DNA of 12,324 nt from Nitrospirota bacterium (GTDB lineage Bacteria > Nitrospirota > JACRHJ01), in assembly GCA_027328825.1 (NCBI GenBank), contig DAHWTK010000035.1:1-12324 (forward strand), written 5' to 3'. The translations under genes were made by a program, and so were the position numbers. A model generated the notes under the pieces. The model searched no databases. It saw nothing but the letters and a program-made list of their open reading frames with translations, and was not told the DNA's origin. Positions 1-6,107 of the stretch are shown here, in pieces (within the stretch, counting starts at the first letter, position 1; each line of letters starts with the position of its first letter).

Positions 1-322
1 GCGTGTCCGGGACAAGTCGCCTGATGCGTCCGTCGAATTCGCTCAAATCGTTCTTGTTGTACGTGTTGTCGAGAGAGAGCATCGGGGATACGTGGCGCAC
101 CGGCTTGAATTCCTTTATCGGCTCGCCGCCGACGCGCTGGGTGGGAGAGTCCGGTGTTACAAGTTCCGGAAACCGCGCCTCAAGCTCGGAAAGCTCCTTG
201 ACGAGCATGTCGAATTCGTAATCGGAAATGACGGGGTTGTCCTCGACATAGTATTTCCGGTTATGATATTCTATTTCCCCGGCGAGTTCCTTTATCCTCT
301 TTTCGGCCTCACGCAGATCCAC
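1..322 (-). CDS. ligA: NAD-dependent DNA ligase, N-terminal part (runs off left edge)
   Basis: The reverse strand from position 322 reads 107 codons without a stop to the window edge. It gives the N-terminus of bacterial LigA, which seals nicks during replication and repair using NAD+. Visible are the Ia domain, with the NAD/NMN-binding pattern YHNRKYYVEDNPVISDYEFD at residues 19-38, then TPDSPTQRVG at 56-65 and the SLDN motif at 83-86. The adenylated lysine motif KxDG would lie just outside the window, so activity cannot be judged. The start chosen is GTG at 322-320, preceded by GGAGG four bases upstream. The nearby ATG is out of frame. The gene is divergent from the response regulator across a 124-bp AT-rich gap. 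Identity is secure; the exact start is probable. Confidence 0.95.
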   Translation of the reverse strand, partial: MDLREAEKRIKELAGEIEYHNRKYYVEDNPVISDYEFDMLVKELSELEARFPELVTPDSPTQRVGGEPIKEFKPVRHVSPMLSLDNTYNKNDLSEFDGRIRRLVPDT

Positions 323-348
323 TGAGCCTCCATGAAATTACAATTTTA

Positions 349-354
349 ATTATA
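349..354 (-). promoter_or_regulatory. Possible -10 element for ligA
   Basis: The reverse strand carries a perfect TATAAT, which would place transcription start near 342, about 20 bases before the ligA GTG. No good -35 lies 16-18 bp upstream (the best is CTTTAG), so this rests on the -10 hexamer and the AT-rich divergent context only. Confidence 0.35.
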
Positions 355-389
355 GAATACATTTTTATCCGCTAAAGTCCAGTTTATAC

Positions 390-417
390 TTGAATTTTTT
401 CATTTAATCAATATACT
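390..417 (+). promoter_or_regulatory. Sigma-70-type promoter for the REC-GAF-PAS gene
   Basis: TTGAAT (390-395) and TATACT (412-417) are separated by 16 bp. Transcription would start near 424, giving a leader of about 23 nt to the ATG at 447. This also argues against the in-frame TTG at 417, which overlaps the -10 element and would not be transcribed. Confidence 0.6.
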
Positions 418-446
418 TGTTATACAGTCAGCGAGGGAAATACGGA

Positions 447-1688
447 ATGCCGGAGAAAGTCCTTGTAATCGACGACGACGAAGAGTTCGCAAACCTTCTC
501 GGGCTTCTGCTGGCCAAAAAAGGTTTTGAAACCCAGATAGCCTTCAGCGGCTCCGAAGGTATCCAAAAAGCCGCCTCATTCAAACCCTCCGTTATCGTCC
601 AGGACCTCATGCTCCCGGACATTTTCGGGATGGAACTTCTTATCAGCCTGAAAAGGTCATCGCCCTCATCAAGAATTATAGCCATAACTGGCCGCGGCGA
701 CGAAGCTATCGCCGTGGATATCATGAAGGAAGGGGCGTCGGATTATTTAAGAAAGCCATTCGAATCCCAGAAGCTATTCTCCGCCATAAACAAGGCGCTG
801 AATCTGATGCCCGCCGAACAGGAGCTTAACAGGCTTGCAAGGGAAGTGGTGCATCAGAACAAGGAATTTTTTGCGCTCAACGCCTTTTCCGCCGCGCTTC
901 TGACCGTCAAGTCTCCGGAGGAGAGATTCAATTCCGCCCTTGAGATAGTAATGAACAGCATGGAAGGAATGGCGTCCGTGCTCAGGGTATCCGGGCAGGA
1001 CGGCGGGAGGCTTTATGTCGCGGCGTTAAACGACAAGGAAGCACAGGAATTCAAGGTCTGCGGCTTGACGAGGAACGTAGGGCTTGTCTCGTATGTATCG
1101 GAGATAAAAAAGCCCGCGGTGGTAAGGAACTTCGCCGAAGAAAGAAGATTCCTGGTGCCTGAGGAAATAAGGCTGCACGGGATAAAGTCCGGCATAGCGG
1201 CGCCTCTGCTTGTGAGGGGCGTGGTCAGAGGCGTCCTGGCGGTTTTCTCAGGCGAAAACAGGGATTATAACTCCTCGGACATAAAGCTTATTTCAAGTTT
1301 TGCCAACAGCCTTGCGCTCTCCGTGGACAACGACAGCTTAAGCGCCGTCCTGGCGGCGTTCCAGGCTCAATGGCAGACCGTGCTCGACGCCATGCCGTAC
1401 AGGATAAACATACAGGATACCGACCATACGATAATAATGGCCAACCAGGCCATCGCTAAATGGGCGAAGTTCCAGGTCAGGGATATTGTCGGCCAGAAAT
1501 GCAGTTGGGTGCTGTGCAGCATGAAAGAGCCGATGTTGAACTGCCCCGTGAAGGAGGCCGTCCGGACGAAGAAGCCCGTTTCGAGGAAGATTTCGGCAGA
1601 CGGACAGAAATTCATGGTCCATGCCAATCCGATCCTGGGGGCGGATGGCGAAGTCGAGATGGTCGTGGAGCGCGTGGAGGACGCTTAG
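447..1688 (+). CDS. REC-GAF-PAS response regulator without an output domain
   Basis: This 413-residue protein begins with a receiver domain (about 1-120): acidic pocket D9-D11, phospho-acceptor D53 in VIVQDLMLP, switch T81, and K103 in YLRKPF. A helical linker leads into a GAF-like sensor domain (about 143-300) and a C-terminal PAS domain (about 305-413). No histidine kinase, GGDEF, EAL, HD-GYP or DNA-binding region is present, and the stop directly follows the PAS domain. The PAS domain has Cys352, Cys357 and Cys366 (NCP), reminiscent of PAS domains that carry a cysteine-rich CxxCP-type insert. ATG 447 is preferred because GAGGG (433-437) lies 9 nt upstream and it sits downstream of the predicted promoter start. 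The gene stands alone and overlaps the convergent hydrolase by 4 bp. It probably relays phosphorylation or a small-molecule signal to a partner encoded elsewhere; the partner is unknown. Confidence 0.88.
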   Translation: MPEKVLVIDDDEEFANLLGLLLAKKGFETQIAFSGSEGIQKAASFKPSVIVQDLMLPDIFGMELLISLKRSSPSSRIIAITGRGDEAIAVDIMKEGASDYLRKPFESQKLFSAINKALNLMPAEQELNRLAREVVHQNKEFFALNAFSAALLTVKSPEERFNSALEIVMNSMEGMASVLRVSGQDGGRLYVAALNDKEAQEFKVCGLTRNVGLVSYVSEIKKPAVVRNFAEERRFLVPEEIRLHGIKSGIAAPLLVRGVVRGVLAVFSGENRDYNSSDIKLISSFANSLALSVDNDSLSAVLAAFQAQWQTVLDAMPYRINIQDTDHTIIMANQAIAKWAKFQVRDIVGQKCSWVLCSMKEPMLNCPVKEAVRTKKPVSRKISADGQKFMVHANPILGADGEVEMVVERVEDA

Positions 1689-2506
1689 GCCTCCATAATC
1701 TCGCCTACAGCGTTCTGCCCCGCCACACCGATCCCTGTATCTTTATCGCACGAACACCGCACGAGCGCTTCCCTTGCTGATTCATATGCCAGCCTGGGCA
1801 GGTTGTTTGTCTGGCTGATGTGTGCAAGCGTGACGTGCCTGAGTCCAGGATGGAGCAAGGTCGAGAGGAGAGCCGCGGAGTCTTCGTTCGAGAGGTGCCC
1901 TTCTTTCCCGGCGACACGCTGCTTGATATGCCAGGGGTACGGGCCGTCTTTCAGCATGACGGGGTCGTGGTTGGATTCCAGCAGCAGGAGATTGCAGCCC
2001 TTCAGGCGCTCCGTCACGAGTTTGGTAGCATAGCCTAAGTCCGTCGCCAGGCCCATCTTGACATTCCCGGCATAAAAGCAGAAGCCAACGGGGTCAGCCG
2101 CGTCGTGAGGAGTGGAAAAAGGCTCAACGGTGATGCCGCCAATCTCGAAAGTCGTCCCGGCCTCGAACTCGATTACCTTATACCCGTTCCCGCCGCCTGT
2201 AGACCGGCCCTGCCAGGGGCGGACGATTTTCCAGGTCTTTTCGGTGATATACACCGGGATGTTCAGGCCGCGCGCAAGCGGGCCAAGGCCCTGCACGTGG
2301 TCTCTGTGGTCGTGGCTGATTATGACTGCGGAGATGTCTTCCGGGCTGACGCCGACGGCATTGAGCCTGGCCTTTGTCTCCCGGAGGGAGAGGCCGGCAT
2401 CCACAAGGATTTTAGTGCTTCCGGCCTCGGAGCCGGTTGGCCGGCCCTCGATGAATATGCAGTTCCCCTTGCTCCCGGAAGCCAGCGTGCAGACCCTGAT
2501 GTTTAT
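1685..2506 (-). CDS. MBL-fold metallohydrolase, YycJ/WalJ type
   Basis: This 273-residue metallo-beta-lactamase-fold protein has the YycJ/WalJ-like opening LASGSKGN (8-15), then LVDAG (34-38), the metal-binding motif HDHRDH (65-70: H65, H67, D69, H70), TPHDAADPVGF, ATDLGY and LAHISQTNN. Family members are Zn/Mn-dependent hydrolases, and YycJ/WalJ has been linked to DNA exonuclease activity and to the WalRK region in Firmicutes. The substrate here is not determinable. The start is unusual. A conventional TTG lies at 2536-2534, but it has no Shine-Dalgarno sequence and sits upstream of the predicted transcription start (about 2530). GGGAGG at 2518-2513 is 6 nt before ATA at 2506-2504, exactly where family members begin, so I place the start there. 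If only canonical codons are allowed, the gene is 1685-2536 (283 residues). It converges on the regulator with a 4-bp overlap and no terminator between them. Confidence 0.9.
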   Translation of the reverse strand: MNIRVCTLASGSKGNCIFIEGRPTGSEAGSTKILVDAGLSLRETKARLNAVGVSPEDISAVIISHDHRDHVQGLGPLARGLNIPVYITEKTWKIVRPWQGRSTGGGNGYKVIEFEAGTTFEIGGITVEPFSTPHDAADPVGFCFYAGNVKMGLATDLGYATKLVTERLKGCNLLLLESNHDPVMLKDGPYPWHIKQRVAGKEGHLSNEDSAALLSTLLHPGLRHVTLAHISQTNNLPRLAYESAREALVRCSCDKDTGIGVAGQNAVGEIMEA

Positions 2507-2536
2507 GGCGTTCCTCCCTTCGATAATTACTTGCAA

Positions 2537-2565
2537 TAAATAACACAGCAGGCGATGGAAGTCAA
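2537..2565 (-). promoter_or_regulatory. Promoter of the MBL-fold gene
   Basis: The reverse strand has TTGACT (2565-2560), 17 bp, then TATTTA (2542-2537), with TG one base before the -10 (extended -10). Predicted transcription start is near 2530. This decides the start codon question for the hydrolase, because the TTG at 2536 would lie outside the transcript. Confidence 0.65.
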
Positions 2566-2585
2566 GAAATACGACGAAAAAGCCC

Positions 2586-2614
2586 TTGCATAATCGCGGG
2601 CTTTATGCTATAAA
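2586..2614 (+). promoter_or_regulatory. Promoter of the rpsB operon
   Basis: TTGCAT (2586-2591), a 17-bp spacer, then TATAAA (2609-2614) with an extended TG one base upstream (2606-2607). Start would be near 2621. Its -35 is only 20 bp from the -35 of the divergent hydrolase promoter, so the two could share control. Confidence 0.65.
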
Positions 2615-2620
2615 CTATAG

Positions 2621-2808
2621 GTTTTCCGGCGGGCTGTCAGCCGGATATTTTATCTCGCACACCCCGGCGGGGCCGTGCAGGCGACGGACTGGCAGGCTTT
2701 TATTCCAGGCTGCCAGGGCGTGGCCACGGAGCGAAGACGCGGGGCGGTGCCCTTTTAAGGGTTCCCGCGCGAGCCGGGGTGGAGGAAACAACCACAGGAG
2801 GTTTTAAA
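2621..2808 (+). promoter_or_regulatory. Structured rpsB leader, candidate S2 autoregulatory element
   Basis: About 190 nt separate the predicted transcript start from the rpsB ATG. The leader is very GC-rich and holds several stable stems: CCGGC/GCCGG just after the start; GCAC/GTGC closing CCCC/GGGG (2657-2678); CTGGCAG/CTGCCAG (2689-2716); and CGCGGG (2738-2743) pairing with CCCGCG (2764-2769) around an inner CCCT/AGGG hairpin. It ends with AGGAGG (2796-2801), 7 nt before ATG. Ribosomal protein S2 represses its own mRNA through a structured leader in several bacteria. That this leader does so here is inference, and I did not match it to a specific known motif. Confidence 0.45.
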
Positions 2809-3627
2809 ATGGCGGTGATTACGATGAAGGAGCTTCTGGAGGCCGGCGTGCATTTCGGCCACCAGGCGAAGAGATGGAACCCCAGGATGAAGAAGTATAT
2901 CTTCGGGGAGAGGAACGGGATTTACATTATCGACCTTCAGAAAACGCTTCGGAAATTCAAGGAGGCGTATAATTTCGTTTCGGACACGGCGGCTGAAGGA
3001 AAACCTGTCCTTTTCGTCGGGACGAAGAAACAGGCGCAGGATTCCATTGCCGAAGAGGCTGTAAGGTGCGGCCAGTATTACGTGAACCAGCGATGGCTGG
3101 GCGGTATGCTTACGAACTTCGAGACGCTGAGGAAGGGCATAGAGAAGCTGCGCAAGCTTGAGCGTATGAAAGAGGACGGCACTTACGAGAAGATCAGCAA
3201 GAAAGAAGTCGCATCCCTCGAAAAGAAGCGTCAGCAGCTTCTGAAGAACCTGGGCGGCATAAAGGACATGCCGGCTCTTCCCGGCGCGGTGTTCGTTGTA
3301 GACCCGCGCAAGGAGGCCATAGCCGTCATGGAAGCCAGGCGCCTCGGCATACCGGTTGTGGGCATAGTTGACACAAACTGCGACCCTGACGTCATAGACT
3401 ATGTCATTCCCGGAAACGACGACGCAATACGCGCCATAAAGCTTATCGCAACGAAGATTGCAGACGCCGTTGTCGAAGGCCGCCAGAGGCATACGGACAA
3501 GGTGGAAGGCCGCGTGGCGGCTTCCATGTCTGCATCGGAAGAGGCGACCGGCGAGAAGCCGGAAATTCCCGCCGCGCAAGAATCCGATACCGCCGCCGAG
3601 CCGAGCGACTCCGGGAGCTTCGCGTAA
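2809..3627 (+). CDS. rpsB: 30S ribosomal protein S2
   Basis: The 272-residue product begins MAVITMKELLEAGVHFGHQ and carries the S2 signatures RWNPRMKKYIFGERNGIYII, VLFVGTKKQAQ, YYVNQRWLGGMLTNF, PGAVFVVDPRKE and GIVDTNCDPDVIDYVIPGNDDA. S2 binds late to the 30S subunit, contacts S1 and is needed for translation initiation. The ATG at 2809 has an ideal AGGAGG. A GTG 30 bases earlier (2779) is in frame but would lie inside the leader and add residues foreign to the family. The last 45 or so residues form a low-complexity acidic tail rich in Ala, Glu and Ser, beyond the conserved core. It is first in the rpsB-tsf-pyrH-frr cluster. Confidence 0.98.
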   Translation: MAVITMKELLEAGVHFGHQAKRWNPRMKKYIFGERNGIYIIDLQKTLRKFKEAYNFVSDTAAEGKPVLFVGTKKQAQDSIAEEAVRCGQYYVNQRWLGGMLTNFETLRKGIEKLRKLERMKEDGTYEKISKKEVASLEKKRQQLLKNLGGIKDMPALPGAVFVVDPRKEAIAVMEARRLGIPVVGIVDTNCDPDVIDYVIPGNDDAIRAIKLIATKIADAVVEGRQRHTDKVEGRVAASMSASEEATGEKPEIPAAQESDTAAEPSDSGSFA

Positions 3628-3741
3628 CCCTCACCCGGCGCTTGGAAGCGCCACCCTCTCCCGCAGGTGGAGAGGCCAATGTTTTTCACCCCTCGCCCTT
3701 TATGGGAGAGGGGCAGGGGGAGAGGATGAACGTCATGGCGG
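3628..3741 (+). repeat. Hairpin-rich spacer between rpsB and tsf
   Basis: The 5' part of the 179-bp gap directly after the rpsB stop contains three consecutive stem-loops: GGCGCT/AGCGCC (3637-3652), CCTCTCC/GGAGAGG (3655-3675, followed six bases later by TTTTT), and CCCCTC-CCC/GGG-GAGGGG with one mismatch (3689-3713). A run of G tracts (3704-3726) follows. The CCCTCACCC / CCCTCTCCC wording resembles dispersed intergenic repeats seen in many environmental genomes. It could act as an attenuator or RNA-stability element between S2 and EF-Ts. No canonical terminator (hairpin directly followed by U tract) is present. Confidence 0.55.
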
Positions 3742-3742
3742 G

Positions 3743-3771
3743 ATTCTTCGGCCTTTAGCCTCAGAATGATA
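3743..3771 (-). repeat. Dispersed hairpin repeat, copy 1
   Basis: Read on the minus strand this copy is TATC followed by ATTCT, GA, GGC, a five-base loop, GCC, GA, AGAAT. The outer arms ATTCT/AGAAT and inner arms GGC/GCC pair, separated by a GA/GA internal mismatch. It lies 36 bp before the tsf start. It belongs to the same family as the copies at 5796, 10873 and 10926. Confidence 0.7.
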
Positions 3772-3806
3772 ATCCAGATAAAGATTTCAGGAGGGTATAT
3801 TCACAG

Positions 3807-4463
3807 ATGGCGATTTCAGCAGCAGACGTAAAGGATTTAAGAGAAAAGACCGGCGCGGGCATGATGGACTGCAAAAAGGCCCTGACTGAGACCGGCGGAG
3901 ACATGGAAAAGGCTATAGACTACTTGAGAAAGAAGGGCCTGTCCGTCGCCGCGAAAAAATCCGACCGCATAACGTCGGAAGGGCTTGTCGGCTCGTATAT
4001 CCACATGGGCGGCAAGATAGGCGTCCTTATTGAAGTAAACTGCGAGACGGACTTTGTTGCGAATACGCCTGAGTTTCAGGACATGGTAAAGGATCTCAGC
4101 ATGCACATCGCGGCGGCAAGCCCGAAATATGTCCGGCGCGAAGAGGTAGCCCCGACTGAGCTTGAGCGCGAGAAGGAGATATACAAAGACCAGGCAAGAC
4201 AGTCAGGCAAACCCGAGAAGATTCTCGACAAGATAATCGAAGGCAAGATAGAGAAATTTTACGGGGATGTTTGCCTTATGGACCAGATTTTCGTGAAAGA
4301 CCCGGACGGCAAGAAGAAGGTCTCCGACATCATCACGGAGAAGATTGCCAAGATGGGTGAGAATATATCCGTGCGTCGCTTCGCCCGTTACCAGCTGGGC
4401 GAGGGTCTCCAGAAGAGGAGCTGTGATTTTGCCGCGGAAGTCGCCGAGCAGCTTAAAAAGTAG
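3807..4463 (+). CDS. tsf: Elongation factor Ts
   Basis: EF-Ts is the nucleotide-exchange factor that reloads EF-Tu with GTP. The 218-residue product has the N-terminal UBA-like region (about 1-45, with the family signature LREKTGAGMMDCKKAL at 11-26) and the EF-Tu-contacting TDFVAN motif at 81-86 within VNCETDFVANT. A C-terminal core ends in QLKK. At 218 residues it is shorter than the 283-residue E. coli protein and similar to the compact forms of many other phyla. ATG 3807 follows AGGAGGG (3789-3795) at 11 nt. The gap to rpsB is unusually long and filled with hairpins, so tsf expression may be uncoupled from S2 more than usual. The 3' end overlaps the predicted pyrH start. Confidence 0.98.
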   Translation: MAISAADVKDLREKTGAGMMDCKKALTETGGDMEKAIDYLRKKGLSVAAKKSDRITSEGLVGSYIHMGGKIGVLIEVNCETDFVANTPEFQDMVKDLSMHIAAASPKYVRREEVAPTELEREKEIYKDQARQSGKPEKILDKIIEGKIEKFYGDVCLMDQIFVKDPDGKKKVSDIITEKIAKMGENISVRRFARYQLGEGLQKRSCDFAAEVAEQLKK

Positions 4464-5187
4464 GAAATACCGGCGCGTCCTCCTGAAGCTTTCCGGCGAG
4501 GCGCTGATGGGCGGCAAGCCCTACGGCATCGACCCTGAAGTCGTCGAGGAGATTTCGCGCGAGATTAAAGAGGCCCTCTCAGACAGCGGCCTCGAGATGG
4601 CCATCGTAATCGGCGGCGGCAATATTTTCCGTGGTGTCGCCGCGAGCGCGTCCGGCATGGAAAGGACTTCCGCCGACTATATGGGGATGCTGGCGACGGT
4701 CCTGAATGCCCTGGCCTTACAGAACATCCTGGAAAAGCACGGGGTCAGCACCCGCGTGCAGTCCGCAATAGAGATGAAGGAGCTTGCCGAGCCTTACATT
4801 CGAAGGCGCGCCGTTAGACACCTCGAAAAGAAACGGGTCGTAATATTCGCCGCCGGAACCGGCAACCCATATTTCACTACGGATACCGCCGCTGCCCTGA
4901 GGGCGATGGAGATAGGCGCGGACGTCATACTGAAGGCGACGAAGGTGGACGGTGTATATACTGCCGACCCGGTAGTAGATAAAAAAGCCGTAAAATACGA
5001 TGAATTGGATTACCTTGAAGTCCTGCAGAAGGGGTTGAAGGTAATGGACGCCACCGCAATATCCCTCTGCATGGACAACAATCTCCCTATCATAGTCTTT
5101 AACCTCAAAAAACGGGGCAACATAAGAAAAGCCCTCGAAGGCGGCAGGGTGGGTACCATCGTAAGAGTGAAGGGGGGCAAAAAGTGA
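4429..5187 (+). CDS. pyrH: UMP kinase
   Basis: PyrH phosphorylates UMP to UDP in pyrimidine nucleotide synthesis; the bacterial enzyme is a hexamer of the amino-acid-kinase fold. With the start used here (252 residues), motifs are KLSGEAL (20-26), the phosphate-binding IGGGNIFRG (61-69), DYMGMLATVLNALAL (83-97), GTGNPYFTTDTAA (143-155) and KATKVDGVYTADP. The start is uncertain because no ATG lies near the expected N-terminus. TTG 4429 is 8 nt after AGGAG (4416-4420). GTG 4423 is in frame but only 2 nt from that Shine-Dalgarno sequence. TTG adds about a dozen residues before the family start, and either choice overlaps tsf by 35-41 bp. This implies translational coupling to EF-Ts. The stop overlaps the frr start. 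Confidence 0.95.
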   Translation: MPRKSPSSLKSRKYRRVLLKLSGEALMGGKPYGIDPEVVEEISREIKEALSDSGLEMAIVIGGGNIFRGVAASASGMERTSADYMGMLATVLNALALQNILEKHGVSTRVQSAIEMKELAEPYIRRRAVRHLEKKRVVIFAAGTGNPYFTTDTAAALRAMEIGADVILKATKVDGVYTADPVVDKKAVKYDELDYLEVLQKGLKVMDATAISLCMDNNLPIIVFNLKKRGNIRKALEGGRVGTIVRVKGGKK

Positions 5188-5741
5188 TAGCTGAAATAAA
5201 GAAAAAGGCCGAAGAACGCATGAAGTCCGCCATAGACTCCCTGAGGCACGAATTCTCCACCATCCGCACCGGCAGGGCCTCTCTCGCGCTTCTGGACGAC
5301 GTAAAGGTGGATTATTACGGGACGCCTTCTCCCCTGAGCCAGGTTGCAACCCTCTCGCTCCCTGATGCGCGCACCATATCCATAGCCCCCTGGGAATCCA
5401 AAATGCTTTCAGTCATCGAGAAGGCCATACAGAAATCGGATGTCGGCATAAACCCGGTAAACGACGGGAAGGTCTTGCGGCTTATAGTGCCGCCGCTTAC
5501 CGAGGAGCGCCGGAAAGAACTTGTGAAAAAAGCAAAAAAGATGGCCGAAGACTCGAAGGTTATAATAAGAAACATCCGCCGTGACTCAAACGAAGCCCTC
5601 AAGAAAGCCGAGAAGGAAAAGAAAATAACAGAAGACGACCTGACCAGGAGTGAGCAGGAAGTCCAGAAAATGACGGATGATTTCATCCATCGACTGGACG
5701 AGGCCCTTGCGCACAAGGAAAAGGAAATAATGGAAGTCTGA
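5184..5741 (+). CDS. frr: Ribosome recycling factor
   Basis: RRF works with EF-G to split post-termination ribosomes. The product is 185 residues, the usual family length. It shows the TIRTGRAS motif (26-33) of the long helical domain, GTPSPLSQVA (46-55) and PVNDGKVLRLIVPPLTEERR (91-110). The conserved RNIRRD (129-134) places Arg132 at the functionally important position known from E. coli. The start is GTG 5184, overlapping the pyrH stop in a GTGA arrangement, with a GGGGGG Shine-Dalgarno sequence inside the pyrH tail. It is the last gene of the translation cluster. A 7-bp inverted repeat follows the stop. Confidence 0.97.
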   Translation: MIAEIKKKAEERMKSAIDSLRHEFSTIRTGRASLALLDDVKVDYYGTPSPLSQVATLSLPDARTISIAPWESKMLSVIEKAIQKSDVGINPVNDGKVLRLIVPPLTEERRKELVKKAKKMAEDSKVIIRNIRRDSNEALKKAEKEKKITEDDLTRSEQEVQKMTDDFIHRLDEALAHKEKEIMEV

Positions 5742-5754
5742 CCGGGGCCATGCG

Positions 5755-5785
5755 CCGGCGAGATTTAAATCCTGCCAATCGCCGG
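5755..5785. repeat. Inverted repeat downstream of frr
   Basis: CCGGCGA (5755-5761) and TCGCCGG (5779-5785) are perfect 7-bp arms around a 17-base loop that contains the palindrome GATTTAAATC. It could end or protect the frr transcript, but no U tract follows, so it is not a typical intrinsic terminator. Confidence 0.45.
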
Positions 5786-5795
5786 TCCGGACCAT

Positions 5796-5820
5796 TGTCA
5801 TTCTGAGCGAAGCGAAGAAT
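5796..5820 (+). repeat. Dispersed hairpin repeat, copy 2
   Basis: TGTC is followed by ATTCT, GA, GC, a GAA loop, GC, GA, AGAAT. The outer ATTCT/AGAAT and inner GC/GC arms pair around a GA/GA mismatch, the same layout as copy 1. It ends 8 bases before the ferredoxin ATG, so it forms essentially the whole proximal leader of that gene. Confidence 0.7.
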
Positions 5821-5828
5821 CCGCTTTT

Positions 5829-6002
5829 ATGCCCTTTATTATCTTACAAGACGCATGTATCGCCTGCGGGGCGTGTAAAGAGGAATGTCCGAACGACGCC
5901 GTGGAACCGTCCGGCGCCGCCTTCAGGATAATACCCGAAAAATGCATCGAGTGCGCCTCCTGCCTTGAAAACTGCCCCTCCGGCGCGATTGTGGAAGATT
6001 AA
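5829..6002 (+). CDS. 2[4Fe-4S] ferredoxin, clostridial type (57 residues)
   Basis: A short gene between frr and the branching enzyme. Two cluster-binding motifs of the CxxCxxCxxxCP type are present: C10, C13, C16, C20-P and C39, C42, C45, C49-P. This is the complete ligand set of a bacterial dicluster ferredoxin, a low-potential electron carrier in the cytoplasm. The two halves are near-repeats, as in clostridial ferredoxins. The full protein runs from ATG 5829 to TAA 6000-6002 at typical size. No canonical Shine-Dalgarno sequence precedes the ATG; the purine-rich GCGAAGAA within the repeat copy is the only candidate, and no other start lies upstream in frame. Its redox partner is not evident from the neighbours. 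It supports an anaerobic or low-potential metabolism. Confidence 0.9.
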   Translation: MPFIILQDACIACGACKEECPNDAVEPSGAAFRIIPEKCIECASCLENCPSGAIVED

Positions 6003-6107
6003 AGCCCCCGTAAGCAGTCCCTTTTCCGCTTGATAAATCCCCCCTTTTGTGCGAAAATTAAAGCTTCAAAATCCTGTTTTTTTAACAACTTATCCAATAG
6101 GTGAAAA

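Noticed and set aside
417..446. TTG 417 as start of the REC-GAF-PAS gene
   Set aside because: It lies in the predicted -10 element with no Shine-Dalgarno sequence; ATG 447 has GAGGG at good spacing and matches the receiver-domain N-terminus.
2105..2543. Overlapping plus-strand frames opposite the MBL-fold gene
   Set aside because: They are antisense to the conserved metal-binding region and have no good ribosome binding site or recognisable domains.
2755..3579. Long open frame (274 codons) antisense to rpsB
   Set aside because: It is a mirror of the strongly biased rpsB codons. The protein has no recognisable domain, and rpsB is certain on the other strand.
6003..6107. Promoter for the branching-enzyme operon, including a sigma-54 site because glnD is downstream
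   Set aside because: No TGGCAC-N5-TTGCA-like site was seen; TTGATA at 6030 has no good -10 at 16-18 bp. Too weak to list.
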